DNA from: CAYWJT01 sp964458655 | GTDB taxonomy: Bacteria > Acidobacteriota > Aminicenantia > Aminicenantales > Saccharicenantaceae | Direction of reading: 5' to 3' | Assembly: GCA_964458655.1 (NCBI GenBank) | Contig: CAYWJT010000028.1 | Span: 1-32,981 of the forward strand | Length of the DNA stretch: 32,981 bases | In this document: positions 1-6,661 of the stretch, piece by piece | Layout: the number at the start of each line of letters is the position of its first letter | Numbering within the stretch: position 1 is the first letter of the stretch | The notes under the pieces: generated by a model | The model's input: only the letters and a program-made list of their open reading frames with translations | What the model was told of the DNA's origin: nothing | The model's database searches: none | Program-made: the position numbers and the translations under genes

Positions 1-2
1 TC

Positions 3-464
3 CCGGCCATCTCGATGGCCGGCGGCACCACCGAGAGCGCCATGGTCATCATCTCCGTCCTGAGGCAGAGCGACTGCGCGTGCGCCGCAGCCAGGACCAT
101 CCCCATCGACCTGCGCGAGCTCGTCGTCAAGGGCAACCAGGAGCTGAACATCCCCATCGAGCCCAACGACGTGGTCAACGTGCCCATCGACAAGGAGATC
201 CGGGTGTTCGTCATGGGCCGGGTCAACAAGCCCGGCGCGGTCAGGTTCAAGCTGTCGGAGAACGCGTCGCTGCTCCAGGCCATCGCCGATGCCGGCGGGT
301 TCGCCGAGGGCGCGAGGCGGGGCGCGGTCGTCATCACGCGCAAGGACAAATCGGGCAAGGAACGCAAGATACGCGTCAACATAAAGGACATCCTGAGCGG
401 CAAGAAGAAGGACATCGCCCTCGAGGAAGGGGACGTCATCTTCGTGCCGGAGTCGTTCTGGTAA
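3..464 (+). CDS. Polysaccharide export protein, SLBB domains (C-terminal part; 5' end outside window)
   Basis: The reading frame is open to the left edge, so only the C-terminal ~154 residues of a Wza/BexD-like outer-membrane polysaccharide exporter are present. The end of one SLBB (soluble ligand-binding beta-grasp) repeat is visible, with an AGGTTESA segment and then IPIEPNDVVNVP. A second SLBB repeat follows: VFVMGRVNKPGAVRF, LLQAIADAGGF, and a closing EEGDVIFVPES. In this family such repeats line the periplasmic part of the export channel. The Wzc-like gene 183 bp downstream on the same strand supports the role. An unusual Cys-Ala-Cys lies in the loop of the first repeat. The ATG at 15 is internal to the domain and is not the true start. 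Family call is secure; exact exporter class is inferred. Confidence 0.88.
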   Translation, partial: PAISMAGGTTESAMVIISVLRQSDCACAAARTIPIDLRELVVKGNQELNIPIEPNDVVNVPIDKEIRVFVMGRVNKPGAVRFKLSENASLLQAIADAGGFAEGARRGAVVITRKDKSGKERKIRVNIKDILSGKKKDIALEEGDVIFVPESFW

Positions 465-646
465 GGGGGAGGGACGCGGGCGCGCGGACTTGGATGCAGA
501 TGCGGGTGCGACGAGCGGGATGTGCGACGTAAGTCACTAAGGCACACCGCGCCGCGTCGGCGGGCCGTGGGCGAGAAACGTGAGCGGGAAGTCGGGGGAA
601 GGCGGTCGGTTCGGACGAGCGATATGAGATGAAGAAGAGGTAGCAG

Positions 647-3232
647 ATGAGGAACGGCAACGAGATACAGGTCGCCGACTACGAAGTGGCCCAGGCGCCG
701 GAGATCGACCTCCGCGAGTACTGGGAGAAGCTCAAGCGGCGTAAGGGCACGGTCCTTTCGGTGACGGCCGCCGTGCTGGCGCTCACCGCCTTCTGGACCT
801 TCATCCAGAAGCCGGTCTACACAGCGAAAAGCACGGTGCTCATCGAGAAAGAGCCCAACATCCTGAGCTTCGAGCAGGTCTTCCAGGTGGAGACCATGCG
901 CGACGACTTCTTCCAGACGCAGTACCGCCTGCTCCAGAGCCGCAGCCTGGCCGAAGCGGTCGTGGATAAGCTCAGGCTCTGGGAGAGCGAGGAGTTCAGC
1001 GGCAAGCCCGAGGCGCGCAAGAAGCCCGTGGACCCCCAGGACCACGTCTTCAGGGAAAGCTTGATAGACGGGTTCCTCGACCGGCTGCAGGTGAGGCCGG
1101 TGCGGATGACGCGGCTGGTGGAGCTGAATTTCGACGCCCACGACCCGCGGCTGGCCGCCGACTGCGCCAACGCTCTGGTCGAGGCCTTCGTGGACCTCAA
1201 CGTCAACATGAAATACGCCGCGACCGAGCAGGCCTCGCAGTTCCTGAGCGAGCAGATAGACGGCCTGCAGAAGGACATCGCGGCCAAGAGCAAGGAGCTG
1301 CAGCGGCTCGAGTCCGAGGCCAACATCATCGCGTTGAGCGACAAGGAGACGACCGTCATCGACCGGCTGGGCGAGCTCAACAAGGCCCTGACGGCGGCCC
1401 AGATCGAGCGGGTGCAGAAGGAGGCCGCCTGGAACGGCATCAAGAACGCCAGCGCCGATTACATCCCCGAGGCGGTCAACAACCCGCTCATCCAGAGGCT
1501 GCGCGAGGACTATGTCAAGCTCAAGCGGGAATACGAGAAGATGCAGGAGCGCTTCCAGCCGGACTATCCGGAGCTGCAGAGGCTGAAGGTCGAGCTCGAG
1601 GCGGCCAGGAGGTCGCTCGAGGACGAGACGCAGAACCTGGCCAAGAGCGCCTATTCGGAGTACCAGACGGCCCTGACGAAGGAGAAGTCGCTCGAGGCGG
1701 CCTTCGAGGAGCAGAAGCAGGAGGCCTTCAAGATGAACTCGAGCGCCGTGCTCTACAACGGCCTCAAGATCGAGCTCCAGAACAAGCAGAACCTGCTCGA
1801 CTCGCTGCTCAGGCGGGAGAGCGAGACCGGGGTCGAGGCGCGGCTGAGGGGGCTGCGGACGTCGAACATCAGGGTGGTGGACAGGGCGCGCGTGCCGGTC
1901 AGCCCGTCGAAGCCGAGGAAGGCCAGGAATTTGGCGGTGGCGCTGATGCTGGGGCTGATGGGCGGCGTCGGGCTGGCCTTCCTGTTCGAGGCGCTCGACA
2001 CGTCGGTCAAGAACGCGGAGGACGTGGAGCGCGTGACGGGACTGCCGACGCTTGGGGTCGTGCCGAAGTTTTCGCTCGAGAGCATGCGGCGGGGGTATTA
2101 CCTGCCGGGAAGGAGCGGGGAGGAGAAGGCCGCCGGCGAGCTCGAAAGCGCGAGGAGGGGAGGCGCGCTGGAGGAGGACGATAGGGGTGGAGCGATTGGA
2201 GCGGGCGAAGAAAGCGATGTGGGCGATAAAGGCGGCACGGGCGCGAGGGGCGCAAGGTGTGCTGCCGAGGACCGGGTGATCGAAGACGAAAGCGACGCGG
2301 TAAACGGCGTAGGGTTCGGCCGCGGGCCGGCTGGCGAGTTCGTCGTGGATTTGTCGGCCGGGGATGATTCGGCACCAGGTACCGCCGGTACCAGGTACCG
2401 GATGGAGAGGGAAGGCCTGCTCGGCAGCGTGGAAGCCTATGCCGGGGGCAGAGGAGGAAGGCGGGCGGCCGGAGCGTCGGCGTCCGGCAAGCGCGGACGG
2501 AAGCGGGCCGGCGGCAAAGGAGCGGCCGAGGAGGGCCTCGAGGCCCGGTCCATCGAGCTCGTGCCTTTCTATTTCCCGGCGTCGCGGCTCGCGGAAAAAT
2601 ACCGCTCGATACGGACCGCGCTGCTTCTGTCGTCGGCGGACAACCCTCTGCGGACCATCGCGGTGACGAGCGCCATGCCCAAGGAAGGCAAGACGGCCAC
2701 GGTCGCCAACCTGTCCGTGACGCTGGCCCAGTCGGGCAAGACCGTCGTGCTCGTGGACGCGGACCTGAGGCGGCCGCGGCTGCATCGCATCTTCAAGGTC
2801 AAGAACACCTACGGGCTGACCACCTACCTGACGGATTCGGTCGAGCTGCGCAAGGTCATCAAGCCGACCGAGGTCCCGGACCTTTACGTCATCAACGCCG
2901 GGCCGCTGCCGCCGAACCCGGCCGAGCTGCTCGGCTCGGAGAAGATGGAGAAGTTCATCAACATGCTCAAGGCCGAGTGCGACTACCTGCTGTTCGACCT
3001 GCCGCCGATGCTCGACATATCGGACGCGCTCGTTCTCGGGGCCAAGGTGGACGGCGTGATCATGGTCGTCCGCGGGGACAGCACCACGCGCGAGGCGCTC
3101 AAGACGGCCCGGGAAAGGCTCGAGATGCTCAAGATACGGACGGTCGGGGTCGTCATCAACGACGTCAGGGCCCCGGCCGGCGGCTACTACTACAAGGACT
3201 ATTACTCGCATTATTACAGGCACCATGGGTGA
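647..3232 (+). CDS. Wzc-like polysaccharide co-polymerase / bacterial tyrosine kinase (BY-kinase)
   Basis: This 861-residue inner-membrane protein should set polysaccharide chain length and autophosphorylate on tyrosine. An N-terminal Wzz domain has a first membrane segment near residues 38-55, a long periplasmic coiled-coil region (about 190-420) and a second membrane segment near 426-448 preceded by a Pro-rich PVSPSKPRKAR stretch. The cytoplasmic kinase has a Walker A' loop (AMPKEGKTA, about residue 680), VVLVDADLRRPRL (Walker A-prime) and Walker B (LLFDLPPMLD, about 778). The last 20 residues form a Tyr cluster (GGYYYKDYYSHYYRHHG), the usual autophosphorylation tail. It is longer than E. 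coli Wzc (about 720) because a low-complexity Gly/Ala/Arg/Glu linker of roughly 160 residues (about 480-640) sits between membrane and kinase. That linker contains a copy of the dispersed GGYRCC repeat (2371-2399) translated in frame. Start ATG 647 follows AGAGGTAGCAG. Confidence 0.93.
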   Translation: MRNGNEIQVADYEVAQAPEIDLREYWEKLKRRKGTVLSVTAAVLALTAFWTFIQKPVYTAKSTVLIEKEPNILSFEQVFQVETMRDDFFQTQYRLLQSRSLAEAVVDKLRLWESEEFSGKPEARKKPVDPQDHVFRESLIDGFLDRLQVRPVRMTRLVELNFDAHDPRLAADCANALVEAFVDLNVNMKYAATEQASQFLSEQIDGLQKDIAAKSKELQRLESEANIIALSDKETTVIDRLGELNKALTAAQIERVQKEAAWNGIKNASADYIPEAVNNPLIQRLREDYVKLKREYEKMQERFQPDYPELQRLKVELEAARRSLEDETQNLAKSAYSEYQTALTKEKSLEAAFEEQKQEAFKMNSSAVLYNGLKIELQNKQNLLDSLLRRESETGVEARLRGLRTSNIRVVDRARVPVSPSKPRKARNLAVALMLGLMGGVGLAFLFEALDTSVKNAEDVERVTGLPTLGVVPKFSLESMRRGYYLPGRSGEEKAAGELESARRGGALEEDDRGGAIGAGEESDVGDKGGTGARGARCAAEDRVIEDESDAVNGVGFGRGPAGEFVVDLSAGDDSAPGTAGTRYRMEREGLLGSVEAYAGGRGGRRAAGASASGKRGRKRAGGKGAAEEGLEARSIELVPFYFPASRLAEKYRSIRTALLLSSADNPLRTIAVTSAMPKEGKTATVANLSVTLAQSGKTVVLVDADLRRPRLHRIFKVKNTYGLTTYLTDSVELRKVIKPTEVPDLYVINAGPLPPNPAELLGSEKMEKFINMLKAECDYLLFDLPPMLDISDALVLGAKVDGVIMVVRGDSTTREALKTARERLEMLKIRTVGVVINDVRAPAGGYYYKDYYSHYYRHHG
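2371..2399. repeat. GGYRCC palindromic repeat, copy inside the wzc-like CDS
   Basis: The 29 bp read GGCACCAGGTACC, GCC, GGTACCAGGTACC: two 13-bp arms, each made of two GGYRCC hexamers separated by A. The same unit occurs between genes elsewhere in the window (6629, 7907, 10396, 11394). Here it is translated in frame within the poorly conserved linker of the kinase, as about ten residues around Ala-Pro-Gly-Thr-Ala-Gly-Thr-Arg-Tyr-Arg. Confidence 0.8.
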
Positions 3233-3250
3233 GGGAAAGCCTGATTTCCC
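3233..3250 (+). other. Short hairpin between the Wzc-like gene and cpsB
   Basis: GGGAAA (3233-3238) and TTTCCC (3245-3250) form a perfect 6-bp inverted repeat in the 27-bp gap between the kinase stop and the phosphatase start. No T-run follows, so it is not a classical terminator. It might tune translation of the downstream gene, whose Shine-Dalgarno (TAGGACG) is weak. Functional meaning is speculative. Confidence 0.3.
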
Positions 3251-3259
3251 GTTAGGACG

Positions 3260-4060
3260 ATGATCGACCTGCACACGCACATCCTGTGGGACTGGGACGA
3301 CGGCCCGGACGACCGGGCGCAGTCGCTTCAGATGGCCCGCATCGCCCAGAAGGACGGGATTCGCGCCATTGCCGCCACGCCCCACCTTTTCCGGCTGACC
3401 AGGCACGGCAACGACCTCAAGCTGCTGCGCGAGCGCATGCTCGAGTTCAAGCACGAGGTGAACCGGCTCGACATCGAGGTCCACTGGGGCGCGGAGGTGT
3501 ACGTCCATCCCGAGATCGTGCGGACGGTCGAGAAATACCGGTTCACCATCGACCAGACGAGCTACGTGTTCATCGAGTTCCCCGCGGAGCTCGTGCCGGC
3601 CGGCGCGGAGAACATGATCGCCGGGCTGATGAACAAGGGCTTCGTGCCCATCATCAGCCATCCGGAGCGGAACGCGGGCTTTCAGGAACAGCCGTATCTT
3701 CTGTACCATCTGGTCGAGGCGGGCTGCGCGGCCCAGGTGACGGCGGGGAGCATCACCGGCGAGTTCGGCCGCGAGGTGAGGAACACGGCCCGGCTGTTCC
3801 TCGAGCACAACCTGGTCCATTTCATCGCTTCGGACGCGCATGGAGTGCTGAGCCGGCGGCCGGTGCTCAGCGAGGCGGTCGAGGCGGCCGCGAAGATAGT
3901 GGGAGAGGACAAGGCCCGGGCCATGGTGGACGAGGTGCCGCGGGCCGTCCTGATGAACCAGGCGCTCCCGGATTACGGCGAGCCGCGGAACCCGACGCAC
4001 AGGAAGACCTGGACGCGGCGCCTGTTCGGTCGGACGGGCTTCGACTCCGGCTCGGATTGA
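3260..4060 (+). CDS. cpsB: CpsB/YwqE-type protein-tyrosine phosphatase (PHP family)
   Basis: This 266-residue metal-dependent phosphatase should dephosphorylate the BY-kinase encoded just upstream, resetting the capsule/exopolysaccharide assembly cycle. The PHP metal-binding motifs are in order: MIDLHTHILWDWDDGP at the N-terminus, ATPHLF (about residue 40), HWGAEVYVHPE, ISHPERN (about 133) and FIASDAHG (about 190). Length matches the family (about 240-270). The first metal motif is followed by Trp-Asp-Trp instead of the usual Pro-Gly-Ile/Val, a conservative oddity. It starts 27 bp after the kinase stop and is very likely co-transcribed. The family is known from Gram-positive capsule loci and many Gram-negative EPS loci; the partner assignment is inferred from adjacency. 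Confidence 0.92.
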   Translation: MIDLHTHILWDWDDGPDDRAQSLQMARIAQKDGIRAIAATPHLFRLTRHGNDLKLLRERMLEFKHEVNRLDIEVHWGAEVYVHPEIVRTVEKYRFTIDQTSYVFIEFPAELVPAGAENMIAGLMNKGFVPIISHPERNAGFQEQPYLLYHLVEAGCAAQVTAGSITGEFGREVRNTARLFLEHNLVHFIASDAHGVLSRRPVLSEAVEAAAKIVGEDKARAMVDEVPRAVLMNQALPDYGEPRNPTHRKTWTRRLFGRTGFDSGSD

Positions 4061-4093
4061 ATTGACGTTAATTGTTAAACGACTAAAAAAATG

Positions 4094-4122
4094 TTGACAC
4101 TCCCGCTTTTTGGAATTATCTT
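4094..4122 (+). promoter_or_regulatory. Sigma-70-like promoter for first EEEASPIR paralogue
   Basis: TTGACA (4094-4099), 17-bp spacer, TATCTT (4117-4122), about 60 bp before the start codon at 4181. The same TGTTGACA sequence recurs in front of the downstream paralogue. Confidence 0.65.
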
Positions 4123-4180
4123 ATCTAGGAATGGAGGCGGGGGAGGCGGTTTGGAGCTTTCAGCGTAAAGGAGCTCTGAA

Positions 4181-4738
4181 ATGACCAAAGCAACCCTGTT
4201 CAGGTCGAAGCTGGTCGCGTGCGGCGTCCTGGCGGCTTTCATGCTGCTCGTGGCGCCGGTGAGCGAGTTCGCTTTCGCGGGGAGCCACTCCCAGGCGGCC
4301 GGGGCTCAAAAGCTGCGGCCCGGGCCGGGCGGCAAGCTCAAGGGACGCGTATTCACGGACCGTCAACAGCCCGTGAGCGGCGCCGTGGTCAAGCTCAGGA
4401 ACCTGAACACGCAAAAAGAGCTGATGAGCCCGCCGAGCGACGCCAAAGGGAATTTTCTCATCATCGACATAGATGAGGGCTGGTACGCCGTCGGAGTTTC
4501 CACGCCGGCCGGGGACTTCAACCTTACCTACGGCGTTTACATCAAGTCGGCCACGACCGCCAAGCTCTCGATGGTCCTCATGCCCGGAGGCGCGATCGAA
4601 GGCCGGGGCATGGGCGCGGAGAAGGGCTTCTTCAAGACGCCGGGCGGGATAGCCGTCATCGTTCTCGCGGCCGCGGGCGCCGGCTTCGCTGTCTACGCCC
4701 TGACCAAGGGCGAAGAGGAAGCCTCGCCCATCAGGTAG
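4181..4738 (+). CDS. Exported small protein, carboxypeptidase-regulatory-like domain, C-terminal membrane segment, EEEASPIR tail (paralogue 1)
   Basis: This 185-residue protein has an N-terminal signal sequence (basic start, hydrophobic core LVACGVLAAFMLLVAPV, then FAFAG). A beta-sandwich of the carboxypeptidase regulatory-like/CNA-B type follows (about 47-135), recognisable by GKLKGRVFTDRQQPVSGAVV, a GNFLIIDIDEGWYAVGV strand pair and TAKLSMVLMPGG. A Gly-rich linker, one hydrophobic helix (IAVIVLAAAGAGFAVYAL) and the tail KGEEEASPIR complete it. Start ATG 4181 is preceded by AAAGGAG. Topology suggests a cell-surface or periplasmic domain anchored at its C-terminus. It is a tandem paralogue of the gene at 4823. 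Position after the EPS genes suggests an envelope role, but it has its own promoter and its function is unknown. Confidence 0.85.
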   Translation: MTKATLFRSKLVACGVLAAFMLLVAPVSEFAFAGSHSQAAGAQKLRPGPGGKLKGRVFTDRQQPVSGAVVKLRNLNTQKELMSPPSDAKGNFLIIDIDEGWYAVGVSTPAGDFNLTYGVYIKSATTAKLSMVLMPGGAIEGRGMGAEKGFFKTPGGIAVIVLAAAGAGFAVYALTKGEEEASPIR

Positions 4739-4762
4739 CCGAGCCGCGAGCGGAAAAACCTG

Positions 4763-4792
4763 TTGACATCGGGGTAAAAGAGAGTTAATAAT
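4763..4792 (+). promoter_or_regulatory. Sigma-70-like promoter for second EEEASPIR paralogue
   Basis: TTGACA (4763-4768), 18-bp spacer, AATAAT (4787-4792), about 30 bp before the start codon at 4823. The separate promoter implies the second paralogue need not depend on read-through from the first. Confidence 0.65.
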
Positions 4793-4822
4793 TGTGTAAG
4801 CCTTTGGACGGGGGAGGTAAGA

Positions 4823-5338
4823 ATGCGCGCGAGAAAGTTCTTTAGGTCCAGGGTTTTCGCGGTCGTCGCGCTGGCGGCTTTCGCCCTGCTCGTCTCGCCG
4901 GTGCGGGAAGTGGCGCTGGCGCAGGCCGCAGGCGGGTCGCTCGTCGGCTTCATCTACGACAGGGACATGAAGACGCCGGTCGCCAACGCGGTCGTCAAGC
5001 TCAGGAGCCTGCAGGACCAGAAGGAATACACGAGCACGCCGTCGGACCCGAGCGGAATGTATAAGGTGGCGGAGCTGCCGCCGGGCCGGTATATCGTGGG
5101 CGTTTCGGCGAAGACGGGCGACTACAACTTCAACTACTACCTGAACATCAAGGGCAGCGAGCTGGCCAAGCTTTCGGTGGCGCTGGTGCCCGGCGCTCAG
5201 GAAGGGCAGGCCCAGGGCGGCGGCAAGCCCAAGAGCTTCTTCACGTCGCCGGCGGGGATAATGCTCATGTTGACGGCCGCCGGGATCGTCCTTTACGCCG
5301 TTTTCGGGCCGGAGGAGGAGGCGTCGCCCATCCGGTAA
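4823..5338 (+). CDS. Exported small protein, carboxypeptidase-regulatory-like domain, EEEASPIR tail (paralogue 2)
   Basis: This 171-residue paralogue of the upstream gene has the same order of parts. A signal peptide (VFAVVALAAFALLVSPV, then ALAQA) is followed by a beta-sandwich domain (GSLVGFIYDRDMKTPVANAV, PSGMYKVAELPPGRYIVGV, KLSVALVPGA). A Gly/Gln linker, a hydrophobic helix (GIMLMLTAAGIVLYAVF) and the acidic/basic tail PEEEASPIR end the protein. The tail is identical to paralogue 1 in protein, but five of its eight codons differ synonymously, which points to selection on the residues. Start ATG 4823 follows GGGGGAGGTAAGA. A clear intrinsic terminator follows. Molecular function unknown. 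Confidence 0.85.
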   Translation: MRARKFFRSRVFAVVALAAFALLVSPVREVALAQAAGGSLVGFIYDRDMKTPVANAVVKLRSLQDQKEYTSTPSDPSGMYKVAELPPGRYIVGVSAKTGDYNFNYYLNIKGSELAKLSVALVPGAQEGQAQGGGKPKSFFTSPAGIMLMLTAAGIVLYAVFGPEEEASPIR

Positions 5339-5365
5339 ACGCGCGGCTTCTGGAGCCGATCATAC

Positions 5366-5393
5366 AGGGGCGGATTCTTCCGCCCCTTTTTTA
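5366..5393 (+). terminator. Rho-independent terminator after the paralogue pair
   Basis: AGGGGCGG (5366-5373), loop ATTCTT, CCGCCCCT (5380-5387), then a T-rich run TTTTTTATTTT. It ends the transcript of the 4823 gene 28 bp after its stop codon. Confidence 0.88.
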
Positions 5394-5398
5394 TTTTC

Positions 5399-5424
5399 GG
5401 TGCCTGGTACCGTCGGTGCCAGGT
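5399..5424. repeat. GGYRCC palindromic repeat copy
   Basis: GGTGCCTGGTACC, GTC, GGTGCCAGGT: same two-arm plan as the other copies, directly after the terminator. A GGGGGACAG motif lies about 10 bp further on (5434-5442). Confidence 0.7.
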
Positions 5425-5433
5425 AAGGGAAAC

Positions 5434-5442
5434 GGGGGACAG
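5434..5442 (+). repeat. GGGGACAG motif (dispersed element fragment)
   Basis: GGGGGACAG in non-coding DNA before mnmA. The same core recurs at 10363, 10378, 17132 and 17414, with a related GGGGGACAC at 21426. Such GGGGACA-headed elements are dispersed in many bacterial genomes, often alongside REP-type transposases; none is encoded here. Confidence 0.4.
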
Positions 5443-5493
5443 GGAGATTCTAGTTTCCCAGTTTCCGTCCGCTTCCACCCGCCCTGCTTCAGG

Positions 5494-5499
5494 TATAAT
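5494..5499 (+). promoter_or_regulatory. Putative -10 box (TATAAT) for mnmA
   Basis: A perfect TATAAT lies 54 bp before the mnmA start. No good -35 hexamer sits at the right distance (GCTTCC at 17 bp), so only the -10 is supported. Confidence 0.4.
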
Positions 5500-5506
5500 A
5501 AAAACC

Positions 5507-5519
5507 GGTACCTGGTGCC
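5507..5519. repeat. GGYRCC repeat, half copy before mnmA
   Basis: GGTACCTGGTGCC is a single 13-bp arm followed by a GC-rich palindromic GGGCCCGGGCCC stretch. It lies between the TATAAT-like -10 (5494-5499) and the mnmA start, so it would be in the 5' leader of the mRNA. Confidence 0.5.
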
Positions 5520-5552
5520 GGGCTGGGGCCCGGGCCCGTGCCGGAGCATCAA

Positions 5553-6626
5553 ATGAAGAAAGTCCTGGTCGGGATGAGCGGGGGCGTGGACTCGTCCGTC
5601 GCGGCCCTGCTCCTCAAGCTCGAGGGCCATGAGGTCGCGGGCGTCGCCATGAAGATCACCGGCCCGGAAGGCGGCAAAGCGGCCGGCCGGACTGCTTGCT
5701 ACGGCGGCGACGAGGAGCTCGAGCTCCGCGACGCCGAGGCGGTTGCCCGGGTCCTCGGCATCGGCTTCCATGTCATCGACCTCACCCGCGAGTACGAGGA
5801 CAGGGTCCTCAGCTATCTGCGCTCGGAATACGCCGCGGGCAGGACCCCCAATCCCTGCGTCAGGTGCAACGCCGAGCTAAAGTTCGGGCTGCTCCTCGAG
5901 GCGTGCGCGCGGTCGGGCCTCGAGTTCGATTGCTTCGCGACCGGCCATTATGCCCGGGTCAGGTTCGACCAGGCTTCGGGGCGATACCTCGTTCTCAAGG
6001 CCGCCGACCGGGAAAAGGACCAGTCGTATTTCCTGACGCTCCTCAGCCAGGAGCAGTTGGCGCGGGCGCTTTTCCCGCTGGGCGGCCGCACCAAGCGGGA
6101 AGTGCGGCGCCTGGCCGAGGAGCACGGCCTGCCCGTGAGCGGCAAGCGCGAAAGCCAGGACTTCTACGCGGGCGATTACCGCGAGCTGCTCGATAAGGGC
6201 AAGCCTGGGACGATCGTCGACACGCGCGGCAACGTGGTCGGGGGCCACAACGGCATAGAGAACTTCACCATCGGGCAGAGAAAGGGCCTGGGCGTAAGCA
6301 GCGGCGGCCGGCTGTATGTGGTCGGCATCGACCCGGCGGCGAACAAGGTGATCGTCGGCGGAGAAGGGGATTTGATGAAGGAGGCCTTCAGGGTTGAGGG
6401 CATCAACTGGATCGTCGCGCCGCCGGCCGTCGAGTTCGAATGCGCGGTCAGGGTCAGGTACAGGTCGCCCGAGCTCGGCTGCCGGGTCACGCCGATAAAA
6501 AGCGGGGACACCGGCTCGGCCCGGGCCGAGGTCACGCTCCTCGCGCCGGCCAGGACCATCACCCCCGGCCAGCTCGCGGCCTTTTACGACGGGGAAACCC
6601 TTCTCGGCGGCGGGTTTATTCATTAG
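5553..6626 (+). CDS. mnmA: tRNA-specific 2-thiouridylase MnmA (CxxC subfamily)
   Basis: This 357-residue enzyme adenylates and thiolates U34 in tRNA-Lys/Glu/Gln. The PP-loop SGGVDSS lies at residues 9-15; CVRC (Cys102, Cys105) follows Asn-Pro at 100-101; ATGHYAR lies near 129-135; a C-terminal beta-barrel contains IENFTIGQRKGLGV. In E. coli MnmA the second catalytic cysteine (Cys199) lies in a TGICF-type motif. Here the aligned stretch is ESQDFYAGDY, so that Cys is replaced by Tyr205. From memory this ESQDFYxGDY form characterises a subfamily in other anaerobic bacteria, so it is a real variant rather than an error. I chose ATG 5553 (GGAG seven bases upstream) over the GTG at 5538. The gene converges on the hydrolase at 6662, with only a GGYRCC repeat between them. 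Confidence 0.93.
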   Translation: MKKVLVGMSGGVDSSVAALLLKLEGHEVAGVAMKITGPEGGKAAGRTACYGGDEELELRDAEAVARVLGIGFHVIDLTREYEDRVLSYLRSEYAAGRTPNPCVRCNAELKFGLLLEACARSGLEFDCFATGHYARVRFDQASGRYLVLKAADREKDQSYFLTLLSQEQLARALFPLGGRTKREVRRLAEEHGLPVSGKRESQDFYAGDYRELLDKGKPGTIVDTRGNVVGGHNGIENFTIGQRKGLGVSSGGRLYVVGIDPAANKVIVGGEGDLMKEAFRVEGINWIVAPPAVEFECAVRVRYRSPELGCRVTPIKSGDTGSARAEVTLLAPARTITPGQLAAFYDGETLLGGGFIH

Positions 6627-6628
6627 CC

Positions 6629-6657
6629 GGTACCTGGTACCACGCGTGCCAGGTGCC
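6629..6657. repeat. GGYRCC palindromic repeat between convergent genes
   Basis: GGTACCTGGTACC, ACGC, GTGCCAGGTGCC fills almost all of the 35-bp gap between the convergent mnmA and GH88/105 stop codons. The whole element can fold into a GC-rich hairpin, so it could end or stabilise both transcripts. Confidence 0.75.
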
Positions 6658-6661
6658 TGTT

